44,144 nt of DNA, from the NCBI GenBank assembly GCA_018222405.1, contig JAAFAI010000034.1, positions 1 to 44,144 of the forward strand. Direction: 5' to 3'. Each line of letters starts with the position of its first letter. Positions within the stretch are counted from its first letter, which is position 1. Under the pieces are notes generated by a model, which was not told where the DNA came from, did no database searches, and worked only from the letters and a program-made list of their open reading frames with translations. The translations under genes and the position numbers were made by a program. Source of the DNA: Gammaproteobacteria bacterium. Lineage in GTDB: Bacteria > Pseudomonadota > Gammaproteobacteria > Enterobacterales > Alteromonadaceae. Below, in pieces: positions 25,325 through 34,420 of the stretch.

Positions 25325-26817
25325 GTGAGGGGGTTTGTCTTGGGGCGTTGTCTGCTATCCCCTTGGGAGAGTCTAAAGGCTATCGCCCAGATAATGAGCC
25401 GCAGGACCGATTATTCGTTATACGACTAAGCGTCAACACCGTTGTAGCGTATCGCAATTCTTGCCCACACCTGGGATACGAATCTGCGCCAATGGCCTGG
25501 AGACGCGACCGGTACCTAGATGGCAGTAAACAATTAATAAAATGCGGTTCTCATGGCGCGTTATTTACCCTGAAAGAAGGGAAATGCGTTGAAGGACCCT
25601 GCGAAGGCCAACAGCTTACCCCAGAGAGGGTTACCGTTGATAATAACGGCAACCTTATATGGTGGCCACACACTGAAGAGAGCAACGTTATGAGCGAATC
25701 TGTTAAAAAAGTCCTGATTGTCGGCGGCGGCTTTACCGGGATGTCGGCCGCTATTTTGCTTCAACAGCAAGGCGTTGAAGTACATTTGGTTGAGCTGGAT
25801 AAAAACTGGCGTACTGATGGGGCTGGGATTACGGTTAGTGGTCCTTCGCTACGCGCCATCGAGCAGATTGGCGTGCTGGATGAGTTCAAGCAATATGGGG
25901 CGATTTGTCAGAACGTCGATATGTTTACCTCGAATGGCACGTATTTGCGGCAAATTCCTACCCCAGCCGTACCAGGTAGCTCCATCGTTGGCGGTGGCGG
26001 AATTATGCGTCCGGTGCTGGCAAAAATTCTTGCCGAACGGACTAAAAAGACCGGGGTAAAAGTGCTTCTTGGTCATACTTATGAATCCCTTGATGACAAA
26101 GGAGACCGGGTTGAGGTCACTTTTACGAACGGTGAATCGGACAGCTACGATTTGGTGGCAGCCGCTGACGGGGTGTTTTCAAAAACCCGTCAATTGATTT
26201 TTCCTGACGCGCCAACCCCGCAATATACCGGTCAGGTAGTATGGCGGGCCGTGGTAGAGCGCCATGGCCTTGAGCGTCCGGCGTTATTTTATGGTCCAAA
26301 CGGAAAATTAGGATTTACCCCTGTGTCTGCAACGCATATGTATCTCAACTACACTGAGCAGCAACCACAGAAAAAACGTTTGGCCGATGATCAACTGTTG
26401 CCACATTTGAAAGGGTTAATTGCTGAATTTACCGCGCCCGTCATTGAAAAAGTGAAAGCTGAGTTAAACGAAAATTCCAGTATTCTGGCCCGGCCTTTGG
26501 AAGGCATGATCATGGCACGCCCCTGGTCAAAAGGCCGCGTATTACTGATGGGGGATGCAGTGCATGCCACCACGCCGCATCTGGCATCCGGGGCGGGAAT
26601 GGGTCATGAAGATGCAGTGGTACTGGCCGATGAAGTCAAAGCCGGAGGAACGGTTGAGGACATATTGAAGCGCTTTGAAGACCGTCGCTGGACCCGTTGT
26701 AGTCTAATTGTAAGCAACTCTAAACGCTTGGGTGAAATAGAGCAAACCGGCGGATCCAAAGTAGAGCATATGCAAATAATGGCGCTTTCCATGAGCGCGT
26801 TGATGGCGCCAATCTGA
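25321..26817 (+). CDS. Rieske-FAD monooxygenase fusion (class A flavoprotein hydroxylase)
   Basis: This 498-residue protein joins two domains. An N-terminal Rieske [2Fe-2S] domain (about residues 1-115) has C48-P-H50 and C75-G-S-H78. A class A flavin monooxygenase follows from about residue 125, with the FAD fingerprint GGGFTG and the GD motif (D412 in LLMGDAVHATTPH). The two parts are usually separate proteins. The TTG start at 25321 overlaps the preceding TGA and has a strong GGGAGG site 9 nt upstream. An in-frame ATG at 25690 begins the flavin domain exactly and could give a second, Rieske-free product. It should hydroxylate an aromatic ring before extradiol cleavage. Electrons could come from the Rieske centre, which would be unusual for this NAD(P)H-driven class. 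Confidence 0.82.
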   Translation: MSEGVCLGALSAIPLGESKGYRPDNEPQDRLFVIRLSVNTVVAYRNSCPHLGYESAPMAWRRDRYLDGSKQLIKCGSHGALFTLKEGKCVEGPCEGQQLTPERVTVDNNGNLIWWPHTEESNVMSESVKKVLIVGGGFTGMSAAILLQQQGVEVHLVELDKNWRTDGAGITVSGPSLRAIEQIGVLDEFKQYGAICQNVDMFTSNGTYLRQIPTPAVPGSSIVGGGGIMRPVLAKILAERTKKTGVKVLLGHTYESLDDKGDRVEVTFTNGESDSYDLVAAADGVFSKTRQLIFPDAPTPQYTGQVVWRAVVERHGLERPALFYGPNGKLGFTPVSATHMYLNYTEQQPQKKRLADDQLLPHLKGLIAEFTAPVIEKVKAELNENSSILARPLEGMIMARPWSKGRVLLMGDAVHATTPHLASGAGMGHEDAVVLADEVKAGGTVEDILKRFEDRRWTRCSLIVSNSKRLGEIEQTGGSKVEHMQIMALSMSALMAPI

Positions 26818-26819
26818 CT

Positions 26820-27593
26820 ATGTCAGCGGTAAAGCAGTTATTTGGCCTGGCGGGTAAAAGGGCCTTAATCACCGGAGCGTCAGGGGGCCTTGGCAGTGCC
26901 ATTGCTTCCCTGTTTGCCGATGCAGGGGCCAGCCTGCTACTTACGGATCGCGATGAAAGTGCGCTTTCAGCACTAGCGAACTCATTAGGCCAGCACATTA
27001 ACATTGACCTGCTAACCAGTGACCTCGCCGACGAGCAGAGTGTAAACCAGCTATGTGAATCGCTCCACCGTCATCCTGTTGATATTCTGGTTAATTGTGC
27101 AGGTATTGAAGGACAGGTTGGCTCACTTGAACATTGCACACACGCGCAGTGGCAACAATTGATGCAAATAAATTTGTATGCCTGTCAGCAACTGAGTGCG
27201 GCTGTAATTCCTACCATGCGGGAAAGGGGCTTTGGTCGACTCATTTATGTCGCAAGTATCGCAGGATTACGGGGCAACAGTGCAATAGGGTTATACGGGG
27301 TGGCAAAGGCCGCGTTGATGGAGCTTGCTCGCAATTATGCGGTGCAGTGTGGGCCAAATGGCATTACCGCAAATGCGATTGCACCGGGACTAATCGATAC
27401 CCCATTATCTAGGAATTTGCAGGCAAATGACGCTTTTATGCAACGACGACTGCAAATGACACCGTTGAGACGAATAGGGCACCCAGATGAGATCGCAGCG
27501 ACAGCTCTTTACCTGGCAAGTCAGGCGGGGGCGTTTACGACAGGACAGACACTTGTGGTTGATGGTGGTACGTTAATCACCGACGGGAATTAA
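26820..27593 (+). CDS. SDR-family oxidoreductase
   Basis: This 257-residue short-chain dehydrogenase/reductase has the cofactor motif GASGGLG near residue 19, NCAG in the middle, the catalytic Ser in VASIAG and the YGVAK motif. It begins 2 bp after the flavin monooxygenase gene, so it belongs to the dioxygenase/monooxygenase operon. It probably oxidises or reduces an intermediate before or after ring hydroxylation. The substrate is unknown. Confidence 0.88.
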   Translation: MSAVKQLFGLAGKRALITGASGGLGSAIASLFADAGASLLLTDRDESALSALANSLGQHINIDLLTSDLADEQSVNQLCESLHRHPVDILVNCAGIEGQVGSLEHCTHAQWQQLMQINLYACQQLSAAVIPTMRERGFGRLIYVASIAGLRGNSAIGLYGVAKAALMELARNYAVQCGPNGITANAIAPGLIDTPLSRNLQANDAFMQRRLQMTPLRRIGHPDEIAATALYLASQAGAFTTGQTLVVDGGTLITDGN

Positions 27594-27710
27594 CTTATGC
27601 TTACGTCGCGTTCTTCTAGTGCTTAAGTGTAAAGGGCGTATGTACTGTATTGATTATATGTAACTGACGTGTAATCTTCGGACTCAGAATAGAATTTATT
27701 GGATGTTAAT

Positions 27711-28625
27711 GTGCGATTAAACCGACTTGACCTGAATTTGCTGGTGGCGCTGGATGCACTGCTAACTGAGAGAAGTATCACAGTGGCAGCGGAGCGTATC
27801 TGTTTGAGTCAGCCTGCAACAAGTGGGGCATTGTCGCGTTTGCGTGAGTTTTTTGATGATGAACTGCTGGTGCGGGTGGGGTCCAAAATGCAGCCTACGC
27901 CATTGGGTGAAAGTCTCGCTGAGCCAGTACATAACATTCTCATGCAAATTCAGGCCACCGTTGAGCGGGGTGTAGAGTTTGATCCTGCTTCCTGTATGCG
28001 CAATTTTAAGTTTTATATCGGCGACTACAATGCCTCAGTCTTTATGACCCATGTGGCACAACGTATAGCGGATATTGCCCCAGGCATACAAATGGAATTT
28101 TTTATGCCTACCAATAAGCCAACGGAAGAGTTGGAAAGAGGGCATGTAGATTTTTTGATGATGCCAAAGTCGGTTATACATGAAACACATCCATCAACGG
28201 ACTTATTTTCTGAAGGGTTTGTGTGCATCGGTTGTGCAACAAACGAGAAAGTGTCGGAAGACATGACCATTGAATCCTATATGGAGTTAGGGCATGTTAC
28301 CGTGCAATTTGGCACCAATCGCGTTTCCAGCCAGGATCAGCTCTTACTCAAAGTTGAACATGGTTTGGAACCCCGAACTGAAATCATTACGTCTACATTT
28401 AACGCCATCCCCCAATTCCTGCCAGGAACAAAGCGAATTGCCACTGTTTACCGTCATCTTGCGGAGCATTGGCAGCAATTTTTACCAATCAAAACAGTAC
28501 CTGTGCCTGTGACATTGCCTGCAGTTACATGGGCAATACAGTGGCACAAGTTTCGCGATCATGATCCAGGTCTGAAATGGATGCGTGAGCAAATTATCGC
28601 TACTGCAAAGGAAAAATTCTGTTGA
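27711..28625 (+). CDS. NodD-like LysR-family regulator
   Basis: This protein of about 304 residues starts at GTG 27711 (GGA 7 nt upstream); TTG 27699 is an alternative. The N-terminus 'RLNRLDLNLLVALDALL' followed by 'LSQPATSGALSRLREFFDDELLV' closely resembles NodD of rhizobia and related LysR proteins such as LinR/PnpR, not the general CysB type. The effector domain begins near residue 90. NodD binds flavonoids, and in Herbaspirillum the LysR regulator FdeR controls naringenin degradation. By analogy this one may sense a flavonoid-like aglycone and activate the flanking ring-cleavage genes. It lies between the dioxygenase operon and the SDR-FAH operon, on the same strand. Its DNA site was not identified. 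Confidence 0.85.
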   Translation: MRLNRLDLNLLVALDALLTERSITVAAERICLSQPATSGALSRLREFFDDELLVRVGSKMQPTPLGESLAEPVHNILMQIQATVERGVEFDPASCMRNFKFYIGDYNASVFMTHVAQRIADIAPGIQMEFFMPTNKPTEELERGHVDFLMMPKSVIHETHPSTDLFSEGFVCIGCATNEKVSEDMTIESYMELGHVTVQFGTNRVSSQDQLLLKVEHGLEPRTEIITSTFNAIPQFLPGTKRIATVYRHLAEHWQQFLPIKTVPVPVTLPAVTWAIQWHKFRDHDPGLKWMREQIIATAKEKFC

Positions 28626-28754
28626 GGTTAACACGCTAATCCCACTAGCGAATTACTATTTGTTCAACGAATAAGAAGCCTCCGTATTCCCGAATAGGGT
28701 AAACAAAATTCCGCTGTTACACTTTGTTTACAACTAATTTGGGAGTACAAGATT

Positions 28755-29498
28755 ATGGCCGGACACGCTAATAAAATTGCTGTTATTACAGGTGCTGCTG
28801 GAGCACTGGGCCGCGAGTTTGCGCTAGCGCTTGCTCAGCGGGGCTGCGATATTGCTATCGCTGATATTAAGGATGCGTCAGATGTCGTGTCTGAAATCAG
28901 AGCCCTAGGGCGGCGCGTCTACAGCGAAATCGTGGATCTGTCTGACAATCAGCAGGTCGCTCAGTTTGCTGCAAACGTGCTTACTGGGTTTGGTAGGGTA
29001 GATATCCTTATAAACAATGCCGCTTACATGCCGGTTGTTCCGCTGGCAGATCTCGACATTACTGAGTTTAAAAAGTTTGAAGCCATAAATGTAGAAGCGG
29101 CGTTCATTCTGGCCAAGCGGTTCGGCAACGGCATGATGGAGCGCGGATACGGCCGCATTTTGCAAATTGCCTCCAGCACAACCGGTACCCCGATGCCGGG
29201 CTTCAGCGCTTACGTCACCACAAAGATGGCTGGTATCGGCCTTACCCGCGCATTGGCCGCTGAATTCAGCAGCAAAGGCGTGCGGGTCAATGCCCTGTCA
29301 CCGGGACTCACCCGCACAGCTGAATCGGCAAAGAACCTTCCGCCTGAGCTATTTGATGCAGTAAAAAACAACCTCCAGTTAATTAAACAAACTGAGGAGC
29401 CACAGGATCTGGTGGGAGCTATGCTGTATTTAACCTCGGAAGAGTGCGGTTTTGTGACGGGTCAGGTCATTAACTGCGATGGCGGCGTCAATTTTTAA
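28755..29498 (+). CDS. SDR-family oxidoreductase
   Basis: This 247-residue SDR has GAAGALG near the N-terminus, INNAA in the middle, a catalytic Ser in IASSTT and a YVTTK motif, so it looks active. It is followed after 11 bp by the FAH-family gene and preceded by its own 129-bp promoter region. It probably acts on a dihydrodiol, alcohol or keto group in the aromatic pathway. Confidence 0.88.
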   Translation: MAGHANKIAVITGAAGALGREFALALAQRGCDIAIADIKDASDVVSEIRALGRRVYSEIVDLSDNQQVAQFAANVLTGFGRVDILINNAAYMPVVPLADLDITEFKKFEAINVEAAFILAKRFGNGMMERGYGRILQIASSTTGTPMPGFSAYVTTKMAGIGLTRALAAEFSSKGVRVNALSPGLTRTAESAKNLPPELFDAVKNNLQLIKQTEEPQDLVGAMLYLTSEECGFVTGQVINCDGGVNF

Positions 29499-29509
29499 AG
29501 GAGAACAAC

Positions 29510-30487
29510 ATGAAATTAGCAACCCTTAAAAATGGGACTCGCGATGGCAAACTGGTAGTAGTATCGAAAAATCTGATTTTAGCAACCGAAGTCAACCATA
29601 TAGCCCCCACTATGCAATATGCCATTGAAAACTGGTCAGATGTTGAAGGCCCGCTAAGCGCCACTTACCAGGCTCTGAACAGCGGGGAGTGCGAAAGCAG
29701 CTTTGCGTTTGATCCTTATCAGGCCATGGCGCCACTACCCAGATGCCACCAATTTATCGATGCGTCGGCGTTCTTAAATCACGGCAATATCATGGAAAAG
29801 GCTTTCGATCTCGATGTTAAAAAAGATCCCGATATACCTATTCTTATTCAACGCCAGAGCGATGATTTTAAGGGCCCGCATGAAGACTATGCCTTTATTA
29901 CAGAAGACGATAACGCTGATTTTGAAGGTGAATTTGCGGTAATTACCGATGATATTCCGCTTAGCACACCTGCAGATACAATCGAATCGCACATTAAACT
30001 GGTTACCATGCTAAACGATATGAGCATGCGCAAGCATTTGTTCCGTGAATTGCAGATGGGCTTTGGTTTTATTCTGGCTAAACCGGCTACGGTGTTTGCG
30101 CCAGTTGCCGTTACGCCTGATGAACTGGGCGATGCCTGGAAAGACGGTCGTATTCACCTTGATATGCAAGTAAGTCGCAACGGTGAATGGTTCGGTAATC
30201 CTAATGGCGGCGAAATGGATTTTACCTTTGGTCAGATACTGGGACACATTGCTTATAACCGGAATATTAAAGCCGGTATGATCCTAGGTAGTGGCACTGT
30301 TTCCAACAAAGGGTGGAAAGACGTGGGTTCTGCTTGTCTTGCGGAACGACGTGCGTTAGATATTCTGGAATATGGCGAGGTGAAAACAGACTTCCTGAAG
30401 TTTGGCGAAACCTTGCAATTTGATGTGCAGGACGCTGAAGGTCAGTCGGTGTTTGGACGCATTGACCATAAAATGGTGAAAGCGTAA
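29510..30487 (+). CDS. Fumarylacetoacetate-hydrolase-family protein
   Basis: This 325-residue protein has the FAH fold. E139 and E141 lie in the DFEGEFAVITDD segment and D170 in the MLNDMS segment, matching the metal ligands of the family (E-x-E and D). Family members hydrolyse C-C bonds in beta-diketones (fumarylacetoacetate, acylpyruvates) or hydrate and decarboxylate ring-fission products. A strong AGGAG site precedes the start. It is the last gene of its operon and is followed by a terminator. It probably acts after the extradiol dioxygenase. Specificity is unknown. Confidence 0.87.
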   Translation: MKLATLKNGTRDGKLVVVSKNLILATEVNHIAPTMQYAIENWSDVEGPLSATYQALNSGECESSFAFDPYQAMAPLPRCHQFIDASAFLNHGNIMEKAFDLDVKKDPDIPILIQRQSDDFKGPHEDYAFITEDDNADFEGEFAVITDDIPLSTPADTIESHIKLVTMLNDMSMRKHLFRELQMGFGFILAKPATVFAPVAVTPDELGDAWKDGRIHLDMQVSRNGEWFGNPNGGEMDFTFGQILGHIAYNRNIKAGMILGSGTVSNKGWKDVGSACLAERRALDILEYGEVKTDFLKFGETLQFDVQDAEGQSVFGRIDHKMVKA

Positions 30488-30518
30488 ACGCCGCAACGAA
30501 ATTCGAAGTTTAATAAAC

Positions 30519-30553
30519 AAAAAGCCGGGGCGTTAATAACTCCCCGGCTTTTT
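30519..30553. terminator. Bidirectional terminator between FAH and MFS genes
   Basis: A 12-bp stem AAAAAGCCGGGG/CCCCGGCTTTTT with an 11-nt loop lies between two convergent genes and works on both strands because each arm supplies a T-run. Confidence 0.92.
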
Positions 30554-30576
30554 AGTGTGTGTATTTTAGGGATTAT

Positions 30577-31803
30577 TTAGTGGGAAGATATACCACTTGT
30601 GGGCTGCACTCGACTGTTCTGTACAAAGAATACAGTTATAAAGCACATCACCAACGCAATTGCAGCGAAGGTTTGGAACACCTGTAAAAACTGTCCTTCG
30701 CCTACCTGACCAAGTACGAATGCAAAGCTGATTGTTGAGGCGAACTGGCCTACTGCAAATGTAGACTGCCACATACCTGTACCGCGCCCTCGTACGGTAA
30801 ATTCCAGCTTTGATACTGCCCAGGTCAGCATGGTAGGCAGCAATAAACCAGCGCCAAATTGATTGATAAATCCTGTAACGATTAGCATTTCTGGTGTGGT
30901 TGATTGCGACATACCAAAAAAGCCCAGTGCAAGGATGCCAAATTCGAGCATAATGAGATGCCGTATCGACAAACGAGAATGGGCATAGCGGTAGGCAATG
31001 GCGCCAACGGGTACGCCAATACTGGCTATCGCTAACATCAGGCCGGCTTTACCTGGATCATTGATATCAAATGTTGCCAACGCTGTGCTCAATTGGAATT
31101 GTAGAATGTAGAACATGACTCCGCCTACCAGGGTAAATCCGCACACCTTAAGCATATGCGACCAAGGGAACACGCTCGACACATTTTTGTTAGCACTGTG
31201 GTTGGCCAAATCATGCTTGTGTCCCTCTTTTTTGCCTGTTTCCCAGGTAAAAAAGATCACTCCTGCCATCATGATAAGCGCGACGCCATAGATCGCGAAG
31301 GGACCTTTCCAGCCATATTGTGAACCCAGAAATCCCGCTAACGGGAATAGACACATTGCTGAAAGCGAGGCCATGGCGGCCTGACTACCCAGCCATTTAT
31401 CACGTTGGTCGCCAGTGAAAAAATCACCGATGAGTGTAGTGCTGCAAGTGATCACGATAGCCTCACACAACCCTACGCCGATGCGCGAAATTAACAGTGG
31501 CCAGTAGCTGTCAATAATAAGCGGAAGCAGGCCACACACGGAATACAAGCCCATAGACCAGATTAGCAAGCGTCGACGGCCAATATTGTCGGCTAGCCAA
31601 CCTGCAAAGGGCGCACCGATGGCAATACATAATGCAGGGATGGATATCAACATAGGCACCAGATAATTAGCGCCGTCGATGTGCCCGAAAGCGTCCATTA
31701 ATTTGGGCATAATAGGCGCAAGTAGCACAGCGCCCATTACAGTCAGGGTGATGGGCAGAATTAAAATAATGCCTTGTAGGGTACCTGCTGTTTTTGTTGT
31801 CAT
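30577..31803 (-). CDS. MFS transporter
   Basis: This 408-residue major facilitator protein has the motif A-like loop GWLADNIGRRRLLIW and about 12 hydrophobic segments. It is the third gene of a minus-strand operon after a cupin and a CrtI-like flavoprotein. It resembles the MFS protein at 15869, and both probably carry aromatic acids or glycosides. Direction and substrate are unknown. Confidence 0.88.
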   Translation of the reverse strand: MTTKTAGTLQGIILILPITLTVMGAVLLAPIMPKLMDAFGHIDGANYLVPMLISIPALCIAIGAPFAGWLADNIGRRRLLIWSMGLYSVCGLLPLIIDSYWPLLISRIGVGLCEAIVITCSTTLIGDFFTGDQRDKWLGSQAAMASLSAMCLFPLAGFLGSQYGWKGPFAIYGVALIMMAGVIFFTWETGKKEGHKHDLANHSANKNVSSVFPWSHMLKVCGFTLVGGVMFYILQFQLSTALATFDINDPGKAGLMLAIASIGVPVGAIAYRYAHSRLSIRHLIMLEFGILALGFFGMSQSTTPEMLIVTGFINQFGAGLLLPTMLTWAVSKLEFTVRGRGTGMWQSTFAVGQFASTISFAFVLGQVGEGQFLQVFQTFAAIALVMCFITVFFVQNSRVQPTSGISSH

Positions 31804-31837
31804 AATAATTAATCGCTGTGGGTGAGGCGGATGCTGC

Positions 31838-33691
31838 TTAGTCTTTGCTAAACAGCATGCCGATAATTGACACGAGCTTTTTGGGCGTGATGGCCAGTTT
31901 CATTGCTCTGCGCAGATCGCCAGGCCCCAAGCGGGCTACTAATGGCATGGTGCCGAAGGTTTTTCCTTTAATGACCAGCTCATCGTCCTGGGTTTCGATA
32001 CTGTTTACATGCATCAGTTCGGCGTCGTTTTCGTCGAACAAGCGCATTGCGCCATCCTTCGGCGCCACAGAGCGGGCTTTCTGACGCACCACTTGTTTTC
32101 CTTCACCGGTTTGGAAGGTCTCATCGAAGTCCATCCCAAAATCTTCGAACATCACCATGGCTGCGGCACGCCCGGCACCCACAACACCACCGGCCGGAGG
32201 CATAGACGGGCCAACCAGATACAGATTGTTCAGTCCGGGTATACGGAATTGCCCAAGATCAGGGGTAGGGCGGTGTCCTACGCTTTGATAGAAGTAAGGG
32301 GCAACACCATGAACATCGCCTCGTACCATAGAGTTGGGTGAATTGCGTTCCAAATCCAGCGGTGAATAGAATTTATGAGCTATGATGTTGTCGCTGTTTA
32401 AATTCGCAACAAATTTACTTTGTTGCTGACGGCGAAGTTCACCATATTCCTCTTTATATTCATCCCAACGGGCAGTGCCACCTTCAAATAGTTCATAAGG
32501 AGCAAAGCCGGTACTGTGCCACATACCCGCTCCAGCTGGCACGCGTGTTGGGTCTGTTTTCGACTCATCATTACCCGCGGAAAACATCAAGTCTGTAAGC
32601 TCGCCGCGTTTTAATGCGTCAAAATCACGCTGCATGTCTGCCATGTTTTCGTGTTGACACAGGGTGAGCATAATGGCTTTTTCTACGTCTTTCTCAGGCG
32701 TGTGAAACTGGATCTGCTCGCGCAGATCGTAGTGAGATACAAATAAGCTAAAGGCGGCCAGGCTGGCATTTTCCGCACGTTTAAGCACCGGCTCCTGCAC
32801 GCCTTCTACAAACTGGCGAATTTTATGTGGATGCATTGACCCGATGACGGCATCTTTTGCCATGATCTTTTCGCCGTCCATTAATTCTACGCCAACGGCT
32901 TTACCACCAGACACCAGAATACGTTTAATCTCGCTGTTGTAGCGAATTTCACCGCCTGTCGCTTCAATGGCCTTGACCATGGATTCGGACAGCTTACCCG
33001 AACCACCCCAGGGTTGTGAGACGCCGTAGGTGTGCATCAGGGCAGTGAACATTACTGTACCCATCCCGGTACCTAATTCGTCGGGTAACTGCAAGTTTTC
33101 AGACACTGCTCGAGCAATGTGCATCTTTACTTTGTCGTGGGTGAACCAAGTGTTGATAATATCCAGGCTGCTGCGCTGCATGAAGTCCATCATGAGGCGG
33201 CCTTCTTCACTGCTGTCGAGCATGGCCATCAGCGCCCCCAGCGGCGGTTGAGGCTTATACATCCCCGGCATGATCATAGGCAACATGGTTTGCCCAAGTT
33301 GTACAAATTTGCGATACGCTTCAGCATCCTGAGGCGATATTTTTGCCATGCATTCGCAAGTTTTATCCAGGTCCTGATAGGTCATCAACACTGACTGATC
33401 CGCAAAGATGGTGGCATGAGGCACATCAGAATATTTATACTTCATGCCGTACTTGGCAAATAAATCCAATTCATCGTTGGTGATCATGGGGTTAGCCTGG
33501 ATCATAATATGCACACTGGAGTGCAGATCGTGATGGTATCCGGGCGTGAGAATTTGCTGAGTGGCTACGCCGCCACCGGCATAGCCATGGCGTTCAAGCA
33601 ACAGTACTTTTTTACCGGCTTTCGCCAGGTATGCACAGGTTGTCAGGCTGTTGTGGCCTGCACCCATGGCAATAACATCATAATTTGACAT
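31838..33691 (-). CDS. CrtI/phytoene-dehydrogenase-like FAD oxidoreductase
   Basis: This 617-residue protein has an N-terminal FAD fold (MGAGHNSLTTCAYLAKAG, followed by the ERHGYAGGGV segment) and a C-terminal FAD-binding segment LYLVGPSMPPAGGVVGAGRAAA, as in phytoene desaturase/PYROXD2-like proteins. About 110 extra residues follow the last flavin motif, with no recognised domain. Despite the name, no carotenoid genes are nearby, so a different unsaturated or aromatic substrate is more likely. It lies between a cupin gene (20 bp upstream) and an MFS gene (34 bp downstream). Confidence 0.83.
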   Translation of the reverse strand: MSNYDVIAMGAGHNSLTTCAYLAKAGKKVLLLERHGYAGGGVATQQILTPGYHHDLHSSVHIMIQANPMITNDELDLFAKYGMKYKYSDVPHATIFADQSVLMTYQDLDKTCECMAKISPQDAEAYRKFVQLGQTMLPMIMPGMYKPQPPLGALMAMLDSSEEGRLMMDFMQRSSLDIINTWFTHDKVKMHIARAVSENLQLPDELGTGMGTVMFTALMHTYGVSQPWGGSGKLSESMVKAIEATGGEIRYNSEIKRILVSGGKAVGVELMDGEKIMAKDAVIGSMHPHKIRQFVEGVQEPVLKRAENASLAAFSLFVSHYDLREQIQFHTPEKDVEKAIMLTLCQHENMADMQRDFDALKRGELTDLMFSAGNDESKTDPTRVPAGAGMWHSTGFAPYELFEGGTARWDEYKEEYGELRRQQQSKFVANLNSDNIIAHKFYSPLDLERNSPNSMVRGDVHGVAPYFYQSVGHRPTPDLGQFRIPGLNNLYLVGPSMPPAGGVVGAGRAAAMVMFEDFGMDFDETFQTGEGKQVVRQKARSVAPKDGAMRLFDENDAELMHVNSIETQDDELVIKGKTFGTMPLVARLGPGDLRRAMKLAITPKKLVSIIGMLFSKD

Positions 33692-33711
33692 CGGAACACG
33701 CTCCTGACTAC

Positions 33712-34203
33712 TTAAGGGTGTTTTTCGGGAAGAGGCTTGCCATTAACCTCTGCTGCGGTTGCTTCCGTTAAAATGAAGATGATTCTGCACACTTCATTTT
33801 TACTGGGGTTGCGCCATAGGTGAATCGTGCCTCGTTGTATAACAATATCGCCAGGTCCTAACAGCGTCTTTTGCCCATCATCCAGTTCCAGTTCCAGCTC
33901 ACCACACATCACAATGCCGTAATCCAGGCTATTGGTACGATGAAAAGGCGATTCTTTACCGGGTAACATATCTACCACCCGAATAACCGACCCACCGTTT
34001 AGGGTCAATCCTGCATCACGCAAACGGCCATCGGTTTCGTCATTATTATCAACGGGGAGATCAGGGGCCGTCCAAATTAGCGTAAATTCGGCGTCACCGC
34101 TGGGTATTAGTTTTGTTTCAAACTTTTGGTCGTCCTTAAAAATGGCTTTGCCGTTTTCATTGTGGCCGGTAACCACACGGCGTACATCGCTTAATCTGCC
34201 CAT
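33712..34203 (-). CDS. Cupin-domain protein
   Basis: This small cupin (about 163 residues from the ATG at 34203) has an 'IRVVDMLPGKESPFHRTNSLDYGIVMCGELELELDDG' core, of which His in PFHR and the acidic residues near SLDYGIV are possible metal ligands. A 'TIHLWRNPS' segment follows. An ATG at 34272 would add 23 residues but lacks a ribosome site, whereas GAGA lies 5 nt before the chosen start. Small cupins of this kind are often dioxygenases, isomerases or sensors in aromatic pathways. It is the first gene of the cupin-flavoprotein-MFS operon. Confidence 0.78.
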   Translation of the reverse strand: MGRLSDVRRVVTGHNENGKAIFKDDQKFETKLIPSGDAEFTLIWTAPDLPVDNNDETDGRLRDAGLTLNGGSVIRVVDMLPGKESPFHRTNSLDYGIVMCGELELELDDGQKTLLGPGDIVIQRGTIHLWRNPSKNEVCRIIFILTEATAAEVNGKPLPEKHP

Positions 34204-34369
34204 TAACGTCTCACTTTCATATTTGTAACATGTATCCAATGAATTAGCAGTGTTAAATACTTCCATTGACATAACAAATTCGTTGTGTCGATGGCATCTA
34301 TTGCGGTCACAGATGAATGCTTTTTCTATTAAATACAGGTTATTAGGTTTAATTCTAAGTAATGCTAAA

Positions 34370-34402
34370 AATCAAAATCCCTGCCAAACAAAGCAGGGGA
34401 TT
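34370..34402 (-). terminator. Terminator of the TonB-receptor gene
   Basis: Read on the minus strand, CCCTGC/GCAGGG (with outer AT pairs) around an 8-nt loop is followed by a T-rich stretch, about 20 bp after the receptor stop. Confidence 0.7.
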
Positions 34403-34420
34403 GCTGATTTTTGATGCTGG

